Shown here in pieces: positions 23,457-35,869 of a stretch of 64,000 bases of DNA. The translations under genes were made by a program, and so were the position numbers. The notes below the pieces were generated by a model. That model was not told the DNA's origin, ran no database searches, and saw only the letters and a list, made by a program, of their open reading frames with translations. Location: the NCBI GenBank assembly GCA_028554795.2, contig CM068842.1:49497574-49561573 (forward strand), in the 5' to 3' direction. Every line of letters starts with the position of its first letter. Position 1 is the stretch's first letter. Source of the stretch: Sinohyriopsis cumingii. Lineage: Eukaryota; Mollusca; Bivalvia; Unionida; Unionidae.

Positions 23457-23756
23457 TACATGTACTGTATATCTGATTATGGAAAATCATAATCAAATGT
23501 AAGGTCACTTAACTCATCTGACCAATCTTCCATTATTCAGATTCACAAGTGTTACTGGTCTCAAATCTTGAAATGCTATGGAAGGGATTGACTCCCAAAG
23601 AGTGTCTCTCCATTAAACAATGCAGCCCTAAACCAGGTTCAAGCATTGGTCCAGCAGAACTTTGGATGTCTCAAAGGTGGCATAGATCTCTGGTGAGATG
23701 GTGAAGCTCCACACAGAGCACCATAAACACTGACAACATGTTTGTTTGTGTGTGTG

Positions 23757-23759
<3 letters not shown>

Positions 23760-23811
<52 letters not shown>
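23760..23811. repeat. (TA)n microsatellite
   Basis: About 26 uninterrupted TA units. The isoleucine-tyrosine frame across it is an artefact. Confidence 0.98.
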
Positions 23812-23813
<2 letters not shown>

Positions 23814-24304
23814 TATCCCTTGCCTGGTGCTCCTTTTCTAAGTTTCATAACCCCTTGTACTTGCTGACAAAAGTGTCAAATCCTTGAATACAAAGCTTGG
23901 CATGACAAGAGATTAAAGACCTAATGTTGCAGTACCTACACTGCCTAGTGTTAAGGGAAGTGTCAATGAACTTACTAACAAAGAGTATTTATCATCCTTC
24001 TTTGGTTGGAATACAGACATAGTTTCTCAAGAAAATGCAGTATGTAATTTATAGCAATGCAATGGAGAATAATTTAAATGTATATCATCCTTCTTGTGGA
24101 TATAAATAATTAAATCTGAAATACCCATTTATCTTGGAAACTTTAGGAATATTGTTATATATTTTTAAAATTTCCATTTACTATTTTGTTACTGTTTTCT
24201 CTTTGATAATATCTTCAGCTAAATGAGAAAATGAGGTATTCGGAGCAAATGGCAAGGAAAAATCTCTCCTCCTCTCAAACAAAAGCAAAATAACTAAATT
24301 CACT

Positions 24305-24435
24305 CACTCAATTCCCCATGGGCTTGGGGATGTAGAATAAACCTCATCCTCCTTCCCCATGGGCTTAAGGATGCATAATAGGCCTGATGCCCCTTTTTCC
24401 ATGGTCTCAGGGATGCAGAGTATGCCTGAGACATT
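24305..24435. repeat. Short tandem repeat, about 60-bp unit, 2-3 copies
   Basis: 'ttccccatgggcttggggat' recurs as 'ttccccatgggcttaaggat' and more weakly as 'ttccatggtctcagggatgc', each followed by a 'gcataatagg'-like phrase. Confidence 0.75.
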
Positions 24436-25597
24436 CCTCTGCATTTCATAAAAGGCAACAAATGGAAACAACATTTTTATTCTGATGTGTCACATGATGA
24501 TGTTATAGCTGAGGAGGTCTTTAACTTTTTGTAAAATGTATGGTTTACATATATCAGGAAAAGGTCCAACTTTGCATTTTAAGGATTTTCCCTTTCATAG
24601 CATCTGTTATTTGTTTTGTAACCCTTTTTGGGAATAAGTAAGCTTTTTGGGCATGATGATCCCTCCCTCCCTCCATCCATCCATACTGGGGGCCCAGAAA
24701 ATGTTCAACCTCCAGAAAGTGTTCAATATACTGTCCGACAGCATTAGGGAGGGAATACAATTTTGTAATGTCATATTTTGACTGGACAAGCTACAAGTTT
24801 CATTAGAATTGAACAGAACTTTAGCTTGCATCATTTTAAGGTAAATTCCAAAATGTTAAAAATCTGGACATATAACTTACAAGATAATGGAACATGAAGT
24901 TTATATTTCAACAAAAAAAAATGCACTGAAGTATCCACATTATCCATCTATTGGAGGTAAAGTTAATAAACCTCACTTATCACACATACAAATCACTGTT
25001 TGATTAATTCCTTGTACATGCTTGCAAAGTTGCAGAGAACCAAGAGGTCAGATTTTTGGATCATGGGGTGTCATAATAAAAGTTTGATGATGGAATGCCA
25101 ATGTATGTGTCATAAATAACTTTTTAATGCAATACACAAATGTATCAGGAAATCAGACAATATAACGGGGGGGGGGAACAGGCATGCATGTTCAATGTAT
25201 AATTTAATACCGAATAACAATGTAGTTGTTATCAAGTCCTCCTGAATCTTAGATTCTATTTTTTTTCCCAACATGATCACTACCCCAAAAATGATAAATA
25301 ATTTGTATACATGCTTTTTCGTACTTTGAGAAACAAATTATCTTTACTTGAATGGAAAAGTTTATAAATGACAGCACACACATTTTTTTATGTGGTGCTC
25401 ACTGCACAATGTTTCTTATGCTCATCGCTCTCACTAGACCTATCATTGTCACTGTGAGTGTAAATATCTTAAATTTCTGCCATAAATGTTTTGTCTTTTT
25501 ACTTCGAAATTATCCCAAAAGGAAATCAAAAAGGGTATGAAGTATGTGCTGTTTCTCCATTCAGTTATGTGGCAGGTCTAGGACATGAAGAATACAT

Positions 25598-25639
25598 AGG
25601 TAGGTAGGTAGGTAGGTAGGTAGGTAGGTAGGTAGGTAG
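25598..25639. repeat. (TAGG)n microsatellite
   Basis: About ten tetranucleotide units, uninterrupted. Confidence 0.97.
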
Positions 25640-25970
25640 CCAGACAGAACTAGTATAGGGTTCAGCATAACAAGAAAAACATGCCCATTACTTATTTATA
25701 ATTGTGAAATGTTAAACACTGTGAGCTCAAGGTGGCTACAATTTTGTGGCATATTTTCAAATTATTCAGGAACTGTACCATCACAATGTCCTAAATTATA
25801 TAAGGAACTTAATTAGGGTAGTGATGTCCTTTCCCAAAACAGACTGCACTATTGTGATCTGATACGTTCATGCACACTGTCATGTTTCTAACCGGAATTT
25901 TATTACCAGCAGAAAATCTTTTGTTTCAGATTTCTGTCATAAATTAATAGTCTACAAATTATGTTTTTAA

Positions 25971-26281
25971 GTGGACTAGTGGTTAGAGTGTCGACCTTGG
26001 GTGCGCGAGGTCGCTGGTTGAAACTCTGGCTGAGTCATACCAAAGACTTAAGAAATGGTACTAACAGCTGCTACGCTAGGGCCGCTTAGCATTAAGAGGT
26101 TAGTGTTAGGACTGGTCAGCCTGGTGTCAGGATAATGTGACTGGGCGAGAGACATCATGCTACATGTCTGCAGCATGATGCTCCAGTGCTAGACATCATT
26201 AAAAACTGCCACAATGAGGACACCGTAGTCATATGACTGAATGTTTTTAAAGCTCCATTAAAAATCCAAATCACACACACA
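25971..26281 (+). mobile_element. SINE family 2, copy 2
   Basis: The head 'ggactagtggttagagtgtc' is box A-like and 'gctggttgaaactc' is a mutated box B. The body has 'cattaagaggttagtgttag' and 'actggtcagcctggtgtcag', and the 3' end 'aaatccaaatcacacacaca' is the family's AC-rich tail. Confidence 0.88.
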
Positions 26282-27162
26282 AGTGCATTTATTTGGAACA
26301 TGTATGTACCTACTAAAGGAATTTACCAGCATATAGTATTCTCTATTGATAAACATGGGAATCTACTTCGTAGATCTTTTCAATAGATGGAAGATGGACT
26401 TAAATGTGTAGCTGGAGAGAATAAAATATCTTACATAAAAAATGGTTTTAACAAAATTTATCATTAGAGAATAATGGTATCCAAAGTGGTCTAAATCTTT
26501 CTATTTTATGAATCTATCAATCTCTGTCATTATGTCTATAGCCATGATATGATATCTACGTATCAGTTAATCATTAAGTGTACGCATCAATAAATAGGAA
26601 CTACTTACTATTCACATCAGTAAATTGGAACTACAATGCACATCAATAAAAATTATTCAGATTAACCCATCATAAAGTGAGCTATTCCTGCTCATCCCAT
26701 AAAGGCTGAACCAGGAAATACTTGCCAGTTATTTGAAAGTGATCCACAGCCTCTTTTTCAATTAATCCTTCAGTTTTAGTACTTCAGCTTGTCTCTGAAA
26801 CTGCTTCTTAGTTGCTAGTAATCCTTTGTGATATTTTAAATCCAGTAGCCATAAAGAAATCACAAACTAGGATCTCAAACTCCAGTACAAGGTTGCATAG
26901 CCTTAGTACTGGTATGCAGAAACTGTGAGGTCTGCACCTCTTAGCACAAAATATGTAATAAGTATATACAATGAAGGTATGCCAGCTGAATCATAAGAGA
27001 GAGGATGCAGGGTGATTGACTGAGAGCAACCCTTCCTGTGCTCAGCAGCAATGCCGTATACACCAAACTAACAGCACCCTGACATACCTAAAGGGAGATT
27101 CAAGTCACAGCAAGCTTCTATATAGTATATCGAAAGCATGTATTACATTCCAGTTATATAGT

Positions 27163-27190
27163 GCGTGTGTGTGTGTGTGTGTGTGTGTGT
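27163..27190. repeat. (GT)n microsatellite
   Basis: Fourteen GT units followed by an imperfect GTGCAT-rich extension. Confidence 0.95.
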
Positions 27191-27219
27191 ACTTGCATGT
27201 GTGCATGCATGTGTGTCTG

Positions 27220-27370
27220 TGGAATGCACCAGCATATCTGGGTCTGTGCAGTTTGTAAGGAGTAATCAGTAGAACAACCATCACAGACCCTGACCTTCGG
27301 GTGCATTAAGCTACAGCAGATCAGGATCTATGCTGTTTGCAGTTGGACTCAACTTGTGAGCAATTATACA
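27220..27370. repeat. Copy of the palindromic 'gcacagacccaga' element
   Basis: 'atctgggtctgtgcagtttg' at the left and 'agatcaggatctatgctgtt' towards the right, with 'ttgcagttggactcaacttg' at the end as in other copies. Confidence 0.7.
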
Positions 27371-27945
27371 CGGTCCATTTAAATAAATTATACATATCAC
27401 ATAAAATATAAAGAAAATCAAATTCAGAAATGTACAGGCTTTTAAATATAAGCATGTGTTGTTATTCAAATGACATGTTAATACAAGTAATATAAAATAT
27501 TATGTGTATAATTAAGTTACGATTATTTCTTTTCAAATTAGATAAATATTTTTAATAAGTATGAATGTTCTGATTAAAGTAATTAAAACTAAATATCTCA
27601 ATAGTTTTCTTCTTGCCTAAGTATAAAAGTATGTACCAGCTGGTTGATATCCTGTACATATAACATTTTGTGCTGTGTGACACGAGCTCTGTAGGGTCCA
27701 ATGGTAAAGATTAATCACTTCATCATGGAGTCCATGATATTCTGGGCATTCGCATTCTACTAACGTAGGACAAACATTATAGAATCGTTGTGATCTATTA
27801 ATTTTTAGGATTTTTGGTACCTTCTAGTTTTGACAAGTGGAGAAAAAGAAAAGACTTAATTTTTGTTCAGCCCAACATTCATATACAATAGCTATTTAGA
27901 AAATAACATTCTGGTTCATCTGAACTTTAACCTTTAGATTAATCT
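27371..27945. other. Intron stretch, nothing recognised
   Basis: AT-rich unique sequence with no splice-bounded open frame or repeat signature that I can support. Confidence 0.45.
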
Positions 27946-27949
27946 AGGA

Positions 27950-29146
27950 TGTGGATGGATGTATGCATGACAAACACACACATAAACCAGAGTATGTATG
28001 GACAAACACACACATAAGCCAGAGTATGTATGGACAAACACACATATAAGCCAGAGTATATATGGACAAATGCACATATAAACCAGAGTATGTAAGCATG
28101 ACAAACAAACACATAAGCCAGAGTATGCATGAATAAACACACACATAAGCCAGAGTATATATGGACAAATGCACACATAAGCCAGAGTATGTATGCATGA
28201 CAAACAGACACATAAGCCAGAGTATGCATGAATAAACACACACATAAGCCAGAGTATATATGGACAAATGCACACATAAGCCAGAGTATGTACGTATGAC
28301 AAACACACACATAAGTCAGAGTATGTATGGACAAACATACACATAAGCCAGAGTATGTATGGACAAACACACGCATAAGCCAGAGTATATATGGAAAAAT
28401 GCACACATAAGCCAGAGTATGTATGCATGACAAACACACACATAAGCCAGAGTATGCATGAACAAATACACATAAGCCAGAGTATGTAAACATGGACAAA
28501 CACACATAAACCAGAGTATGTATGGACAAACACACACATAAGCCAGAGTACATATGGACAAATGCACACATAAGCCAGAGTATGTATGCATGACAAACAA
28601 ACACATAAGCCAGAGTATGCATGAACAAACACACATAAGCCAGAGTTTGTATACATGGACAAACACACACATAAGCCAGAGTATATATGGACAAATGCAC
28701 ACATAAGCCAGAGTATGTATGCATGACAAACAGACACATAAGCCAGAGTATGCATGAATAAACACACACATAAGCCAGAGTATATATGGACAAATGCACA
28801 TATAAGCCAGAGTATGTATGTATGACAAACACACACGTAAGTCAGAGTATGTATGGACAAACACACACATAAGCCAGAGTATGTATGGACAAACACACAC
28901 ATAAGCCAGAGTATATATGGACAAATGCACACATAAGCCAGAGTATGTATGCATGACAAATACACACATAAGCCAGAGTATTCATGAACAAATACACATA
29001 AGCCAGAGTATGTATACATGGACAAACACACACATAAGCCAGAGTATGTATGGACAAATGCAAACATAAGCCAGACTATGTATGCATGGACAAACACACA
29101 TATAAGCCAGAGTATGTATGCATGACAAACACATAAGCCAGAGCGA
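27950..29146. repeat. About 33-bp minisatellite with higher-order structure, roughly 35 units
   Basis: The units share 'cacacataagccagagtatg' and differ in the following spacer: 'tatggacaaa', 'tatgcatgacaaa' or 'gcatgaataaa'. Unit types alternate in a regular order, giving a higher-order repeat of about 99-100 bp. On the minus strand three frames stay open for 120-387 residues with a Leu-Cys-Val-Tyr composition. This follows from unit length and composition; there is no start, splice or family signal. Confidence 0.96.
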
Positions 29147-29204
29147 TTGCTGAGTTAGGCTTCTTTCAAGGTTGGCACAATAATTAATGCAGTAATATTG
29201 GTGA

Positions 29205-29325
29205 TGCATACAGTAAAATCTGTCTTGGGAGAACACTTGAACAGAGACTAATTGTCTTTTGATGATCAGATACCAAAGGCATATATTAAAGTGTAAGACA
29301 GTGTGGTGACCTCTTGTTGGCAGAA
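29205..29325. mobile_element. Diverged or partial MITE related to 58617-58794
   Basis: 'acagtaaaatctgtcttggg' matches the left terminal repeat of the MITE at 58.6 kb, and 'gtggtgacctcttgttggca' resembles its internal 'gaccacctgtcttgagagac' motif reversed. The right terminus is not recognisable. Confidence 0.5.
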
Positions 29326-29329
29326 GAGA

Positions 29330-30690
29330 TTGCATCTCAAGACTCTTACTATATTATATATATGGGCACACTCATCAATAGTTATTTACCACAGAAACAA
29401 TCAAAAAGATATGAAAGTATAAGCAGTGTGTAGCAACACAACAGGTCTGATTGATGGACTGATGCACCTCTTTCTCTGTATTATGTGGCACTGGCAAAAA
29501 TCTTATACATCCATGTAACAGAACCCCACCATGGATCTACACAGTGGCTTGTTACAAACAAAATTAAAAGAATCAGTCAGTAGATAAAGGGATAAAGTTA
29601 CAGCTCTGGACCCACCCAGCTCTTTATCCATTTATGAATGCTCTTAATTTCATTCGTAACAAGCCCTGTGGATCTACATTGATCAGTCTTCATCTGATTC
29701 TAGGAAAAAAGTTGCAAAATGTAATTGATGGGAACTGCTCATTAAATATACACATAAAGGAAACAACACTTAGGTTCTTATATAAAAGAAAATCTGCCTT
29801 TGGAATGTTAAGTCGTTCTTGTAAAACCTCAAGCTCACTGGGCCAGGCTTTACCCCAATTAACACAGGAATTAACACAGGAATCATGAATAGTTTTGATG
29901 ATAGCATAACATGCCAAATATCCTGACTAATACATCTGCTATGTACATTATAGTCCTGTCTACTTATGAGAAAATGCAGAATATGTGTTTTCAAAATGAA
30001 TTATCTAAGTGATATATTCTTGGTACATGATTAATAAGCTGAATGACTGAGCTCTGGCTTTGTGCCAATCAACCTGATGGCAATTAAATGAACACCTAAG
30101 CTGTAATCTGTTTTTGGAAAAGGCAAAAGTGGTCTCTGTAAACAGGTGACCTCTAAAAGCAGGTACAGCTTTCAAAATTTGCAAAGACAAAGTTATGTAC
30201 TATGAATGCAATAGGATTAGCATTATTATTAGCAATATTATCATTATTATGATTTCACCTGTATTATTATTAGCAGTATTATCATTATTATGATTTAACC
30301 TGTATTATTATTAGCAGTAGTAGTATACTAACAAGACACATGTATTTAGCTTAGTTATTTAGCAAAAATAAATTGAGAAACACGACTCACTTTCTTTTGT
30401 AAGGCATGAAAACATATTCACATTAAGCAATTGATGGACATAAGCTGTTGCTCAAATTCACCAAGATCAAGAGACAGTTGGCTTTTGTTTGCAACCTTTG
30501 ATGATTAGGGAATGAAAAGAAGCTTGCTGGGGCTGTTGTTTGTAGCACCTAAAAGCTTAATCCAGAGTTTCATCTGACCCTTCTCACCCCATTTTTGATA
30601 ACTGGACATTTATGTTGGGTTGTAGGGTCAGAGTTAATTGCCTATCAAAAAGCTGGAATTCACTGCCACAAAGCCAGATTCATCAAGCAC
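29330..30690. other. Intron stretch with a short AT-rich tandem repeat
   Basis: At 30218-30315 a roughly 45-bp unit ('ttattattagcagtattatc', 'attattatgattt-acctgt') occurs two to three times. Near 30100-30170 'gtggtctctgtaaacaggtg' is another scrap of the MITE family seen at 58.6 kb. No gene seen. Confidence 0.5.
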
Positions 30691-30704
30691 AGAGCACACA
30701 ACAA

Positions 30705-31545
30705 CACATACAGCTATTTAGGGGATCCATACAATTGAACTGTGTCATAGTGAGGTCACCTTATACATGTACTAGAGTACATTATAGGCAATAGTGTTCC
30801 CTCACAATATAACTATTTAGGGGATCCATACAAGTGTACAGTGTCATAGTGAGGTCACCCTATATATGTACTTGAGTACATTCTACACAGTACAGTGGTC
30901 ATTCACAATACAACTATTTAGGGGATCCATACAACTGCACTGTTTTATAGTGAGGTTACCTTATAATGGTGTACATTCTACACAGTACAGCATTCCCTCA
31001 CAATACAACTATTTAGGGGATCCATACAACTGAACTGTGTTATAGTGAGGTTACCTTATACTGGAGTATATTCTACATAGTACAGTGTTCCCTTATACTA
31101 CAACTATTAAGGGGATCCACACAAGTGTACTGTGTTAAAGTGAGGTCACCTTATGAATGTACTAGAGTACATTATACACAGTACAGTGTTCTTTCACAAC
31201 TATTTAGAGGATAAATATAACTGAACTGTGTTATAGTGAGGTCACCTTATAATGGAGTACATTCTATATAGTACAGTGTTCCCTTACAATAAAACTATTG
31301 AGGGGATCCATACAAGCATGCCATGTTATAGTGAGGTCACCTTATAATGGAGTACATTATACACAGTACAGTGTTCCCTCATTCTACAACTATTTAGGGG
31401 ATCCATACAAGTGTACTGTGAAAGTGTGGTCACCTTCTACATGTACTGTGGAGTACATTATACACAGTACAGTGGTCTTTGACAATATATCTATTTAGGG
31501 GATCCATACAGTGTACTGTGTTATGGTGGAGTAAATTATATTCTC
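30705..31545. repeat. About 97-bp minisatellite, 9 units
   Basis: The unit begins actatttaggggatccatac, continues with 'gtgttatagtgaggtcacct' and ends 'gagtacattatacacagtac'. Starts are near 30714, 30811, 30911, 31007, 31102, 31197, 31293, 31388 and 31490. Units differ by small indels and substitutions. Part of the unit resembles a MITE-like segment at 46.9-47.0 kb. Confidence 0.95.
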
Positions 31546-31793
31546 ATTAAAGGAGTATTTTCTTTTTTTGGCAGTGATAACACAATTTTATCATGCTCAT
31601 TGGTGTCACTGGAACTACTACCATCACTTTTTTGATTTGCTTGTTTTTTCAGTATCAACACTTTCAGTGTTTTCGCTGGAATTATCTATATAAAATAAAC
31701 CAACAAGAGTTCAGCAGAATCTAGTATCTAAAATTTACCTGTGTGCTTGTTAGTAAAAGTTATAACTCATTTTCATAAACCTCAATATTGTTG

Positions 31794-32042
31794 GGGCCCC
31801 GAGTGGCCGAGTGGTCTAAAGCGCTCTTCGTTACGGATCACTGCCATCTCACCTCTGTCTGCGGCGGTTCGAGTCTAAGATTCAGCCAATGTGGGTATGT
31901 GAGAAAGCTTGCCAGTAGCTTCTCGTGGGTCGGTGGTTCTTTCCGGGGTTTTCCCGGGTTCTTCCTCCACCATTAATACTGGCCGCCATGTATAGCCTAT
32001 CGTGTGCTGAAAAATGGCGTTAAACCCCACAACAACAACAAA
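31794..32042 (+). mobile_element. SINE family 1, copy 4, with 12-bp target-site duplication
   Basis: Full-length plus-strand copy: head ggggccccgagtggccgagt, box A, box B (ggttcgagtct), body 'gccagtagcttctcgtgggt', and tail 'ggcgttaaaccccacaacaa'. It is flanked by tcaatattgttg at 31782-31793 and 32043-32054. Confidence 0.94.
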
Positions 32043-32600
32043 TCAATATTGTTGACTATGGTGCAACAATTTTGCCTGCTTAGGCATGTGAGACAAGACC
32101 AGAATTCTTCATGTATCATAATACAAACTTTATAGCTGAAGTAAATATTATTGCAACATTCAGTTGCATACAAAGATGATACTGAAGATATGTGACTTCT
32201 CAAAACTTTTTCACAACACATTAACATTGTTTACAATAATGAAACACATTTATGCTTAAGCAAGCGAGACAGGCATGACAGGTACTCCTAGCTAATCGTC
32301 ATATAAACTTGAGACTTATGGTATTATCACCGCAAAGTCTCAGCTGAATGCAGCAGCAAAAGTAAAAGATATGACTAAAAAATTTAACACAAAATCTGAA
32401 CAATGTTTCAAAACAATGAACCAAAATTTTAAAAAAAACTTTTTTAGCATGAAACATGCTTTCTGCTTAAGAAGGAGAGACAGGCTTGACAGAACTCAAA
32501 GCTTACTAACATACATGCTTGAGACAAACAGTAATACACTAAACGTTGAGTTTAATGCAGCCACTGAAGCAAATGATACACAATTTTCAAAAACTTTACA

Positions 32601-32850
32601 GGGCCCTGAGTGGCCGAGTTGTCTAAAGCGCTTACCGTTACGGATCACTGCCATCTCACCTCTGTCTGCGTGAGTTCGAGTCTCAGGCTCGGCTAACGTT
32701 GGTGCATGAGAAAGCCTGCCAGTAGCTTCTCGTGGGCCGGTGGTTCTTCCCGGGTTTTCCCGGGTTCTTCCTCCACCATTATTACTGGCCACCATGTATA
32801 GCCTATCTTGTGCTGAAAAATGGCGGTAAACCCCATTACAACAAAAAAAA
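32601..32850 (+). mobile_element. SINE family 1, copy 5
   Basis: Full-length plus-strand copy, head 'gggccctgagtggccgagtt', tail 'cggtaaaccccattacaaca'. Likely target duplication 'aaaacttt' on both sides (8 bp visible). Confidence 0.9.
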
Positions 32851-33079
32851 CTTTGCTGCAAAACTTGAATATTTCACACCGTGATGCAACAAGCTTTACG
32901 CTGGCAAGAAAGGCAAGTTAGGAACTCCTAACATATCAAAGCATAAACTTTAGACCTAGTCATATCATCCCATTTGAATGCAGTATTCAATGTAAATGAT
33001 AAGTGACTTTCAAAAACTTTAATGCAAAATTTAACCAAGGTGACAATGATGCTGCTACCATTGAAAAAGTGACTACTAT

Positions 33080-33262
33080 ATTTCTTCATGTGAGTTCATG
33101 TCTCAACTCAACTAACATGGGTATGTGAGAAAACTTGCAAGTACCTTCCCGTGGGTTGGTGGTTCTTTCCAGCTTCGTCCTCCACCAAATATATTGGCTG
33201 CCATCTAGAGCCTATCATGTGCTGGAAAATGGGATTAAACCCCACAAAACCAAACCAAACAG
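33080..33262 (+). mobile_element. SINE family 1, copy 6 (5' truncated, diverged)
   Basis: Begins within the box B region ('gtgagttcatgtctcaactc') and proceeds through the body to 'gggattaaaccccacaaaac'. The tRNA-like head is missing, as expected for incomplete reverse transcription or decay. Confidence 0.8.
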
Positions 33263-33288
33263 ACTATTTTATTTCTCTGTCGTTAGAC

Positions 33289-33525
33289 AGGGGCCCTGAG
33301 TGGCAGAATGGTCTAAAGCGCTCTCCATTACGGATCACTGCCATCTCACCTCAGTCTGCGTGGGTTCGAGTCTAGGATTCGGCCAATGTGGGTATGTGAG
33401 AAAGCTTGCCAGTAGCTTCTCATTGGTTGGTTGTTCTTCCCGGATTCTACCTCCACCACTAATACTGGCCGCCATGCATAGCCTATCGTGTGCTGAAAAA
33501 TGGCGTTAAACCCACAACAACAACT
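33289..33525 (+). mobile_element. SINE family 1, copy 7
   Basis: Near full-length plus-strand copy ('ggggccctgagtggcagaat' to 'gcgttaaacccacaacaaca'), with ttagaca on both sides as a possible short target duplication. Confidence 0.9.
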
Positions 33526-34960
33526 GGCATTAGACAAGTGAAACAAAAACTATCCAAAGTTTGGACTGTTTCCTAATTCTATCATATGGAGTGTCGCGGG
33601 GGGGGGGGGTGCAGGGGGCACATGGCACACATAAGTAAAACAGCTAATCAGATCACAGCATCCAACAATTACAGGACTCGCTGGTGTATCAATTTCACGG
33701 GTCTAACAGTGTTGACAAAGATGCCGCAGGATATGCTCTCACGGTGTGTATTATTGATGCAGAAACCATTCCTTGTGACACAGAAACTAAACCAACACAA
33801 ATAAGTAGGCAACTAGAGCTTCAAGTCTTTCCCAGCTTCGTCTATTATCACATGGATTTCTGTTTACTTCCAGTGTTCAATTGCTGAGATCGCTCAAGGC
33901 GAGTACTGAACAAACACCATGCATTGATGATATTTCTAGCTACCCTACTCCTTTCTGAAACTGTAAGTCAACTTACAATATTCCTCAATACAATTACTGA
34001 ACAATCTCATGCGACCTACTCAAATGTATGACTGTGTCTGACTTGCCACATCCCTCTGGAGAAATACTGCAAAAGTCGCAATAAGCTCACATTATAATCC
34101 GGGTGGGTGTGATAGGTCAGAGGAAATTTGGAGTACTCACATCATTGCAAATCTATAATAACATGCCCACATATAAGGTCAAGTCCTGTTTTTTTTTGTA
34201 TTTTTTATCCTGATGATTTAAAGCTAACCACTCACACCAGTGGCACATCATACACCAGCAGATGTGAGTCTACATTACTGGCAGTTGTACATGTTTTACT
34301 ACTATGTGAGTCTACATAACTGGCACTCAATTAGCTGCAACCATTAGCACTCCAAATCTGAATGTAATTGCCAGATTTGACAATTAAGGGATCAACAGAC
34401 TCCTAATATGGAGCTGTGAGTGGGAGCTTTGTTAAAATTTGCGGTTATTTTAAAATGCAGGAAGTGTACATTTGCACATCCAGATAAAACCCTGCTACTG
34501 TGCCCTGAGGAAGATAACTAACAGACAGCTCCTCTAAGCAGATCTGTTTGATGGCTGCGGGTTGAGTGATGAGTCAGGCAACAGACACTAGACTGTAAAC
34601 TCCCTCTGATCATCTCCATTTTGGTGTGTTTAGTCTGTCAAATTTCACATTATTATGGGAAACATTCTCCAACTGTATGTCTCTGCCATACCACCAATGT
34701 AAAAACCAGAAACCTGTCAGTGTTCCTGAATAGTTATAATAGGTGCTCAACCTTTATGTCAACCATTATTACCAGTTTCATATTTATAAAATACTGCAAC
34801 TAGAAATGCCACAGACGAAGCCTGACCTCATTTTGAGGAGAATTATCTCAAATTGTTCAGGTCTTTAGAAAAGACAATTACGCTATCAATTTGAAATTAT
34901 AAGCAGAAAAGCTTACATAGATAACCTTTTCATGAGGGGCTATTTCATTTACCATATATA
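33526..34960. other. Intron stretch, nothing recognised
   Basis: Contains a G tract (about 33598-33611) and a short local repeat 'atgtgagtctacat-actggca' at 34261-34325. No coding exon could be supported. Confidence 0.45.
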
Positions 34961-34964
34961 CTAG

Positions 34965-35160
34965 CTTATTAGACTATCCCAACAGTAAACTGCACAGACC
35001 CAGACCGAGATCTGCCATCTCATAATGCACCAGCAGATTTGGGTCTGTGCAGTTTGTTATGAATAATAAGTAAAAAAAATATTATACATCCTGATCTGCA
35101 GATGCATTATGCTATGGCAGATCAGGATCTTTGTTATTATCAATTTGACTAAACTTATGA
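34965..35160. repeat. Copy of the palindromic 'gcacagacccaga' element (best preserved)
   Basis: 'aaactgcacagacccagacc' is followed 60 bp later by 'tttgggtctgtgcagtttgt', its reverse complement. A second weaker pair, 'cctgatctgcagatgcatta' and 'gcagatcaggatctttgtta', lies further right. The element is therefore a double palindrome. Confidence 0.75.
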
Positions 35161-35250
35161 ATGAGTACATATGGTATACTGAAGGTCAAGGTCTCATGGA
35201 GTTTGCTTTTGACTCAGGTGGCAGGGTCAAGTTTTGTAAACTGGCCCCTG

Positions 35251-35868
35251 GCAAATTTCTTAACTTAAGGCTATGGTGTGACTTTTCAGCTATTATTGTT
35301 TACTATTTATATAGATATGGATATATTTGTGAACTTGGTGTTTCGGCTTATGTTGTTCTTGAAACTGATGTCAGGCACGTACACCTTCAATAGTTGCAAT
35401 GCAGTATGTTGATAGTGAAATACCAATAGTCAGCTAGGAAGAAGAGCTAGCCTCACATAGCAGTAGACATGTGAGTTCAAGGCAATTAGAATATCTCAAA
35501 AATGGCTTGGATGACAACTATTTTCAGTTGCATCAAGCTATTTAGTAGACAATGTTTTTCAAAATTTTCATCCAAGGAAAAGGGCTTGCATTTCCACTGT
35601 GAGTACCACATGCTGTCAAAAATGACCTCTGGATGTGAAAAATGCATGTATAAAATAGGGGTTGGGGTGCATAAACTTCATCTGCTATGAACTGCCATTG
35701 ACTTCTCTGGTCAAGTGAATAATATTCTTATGCTTTGTTTTAATATAGGTATTTAAAATATGGACATTTTTGACCTCACTTGTGTATTTGATTTTTTTTA
35801 TGAATTTTTATACTAGGTAGCTGATTGTGGCATTAAATTTGTACATAAAAACTGGCCCTGCCCCCTTA
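35251..35868 (+). repeat. Segmental duplication, copy 1
   Basis: About 618 bp that recurs at 37749-38363 in the same orientation with, by eye, roughly 95 percent identity. Both copies start at 'gcaaatttcttaacttaagg' and end at 'aactggcccctgcccc'. The phrase 'aaactggcccctg' also sits just before copy 1, so copy 1 is bordered by a short direct repeat. Confidence 0.93.
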
Positions 35869-35869
35869 A

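Larger units (their letters stand above)
23812..25970. other. Intron stretch with microsatellites only
   Basis: AT-rich sequence of the long LD1-LD2 intron. Apart from the two short tandem repeats listed separately and a G tract near 25167, I see no exon, RNA gene or recognisable element. Confidence 0.45.

Noticed and set aside
23639..23848. Ile-Tyr repeat proteins across TA tracts (also at 49.1 and 57.0 kb)
   Set aside because: Translation of (TA)n microsatellites.
27934..29335. Minus-strand frames of up to 387 residues, hydrophobic and membrane-like
   Set aside because: Produced by the ~33-bp repeat in three frames in parallel. Hydrophobic look is a result of the repeat's base composition.
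31794..31890. True tRNA gene (Leu/Ser type) at SINE heads
   Set aside because: Boxes A and B are present, but the acceptor and anticodon stems do not pair and the same body and tail follow each copy, as in SINEs.
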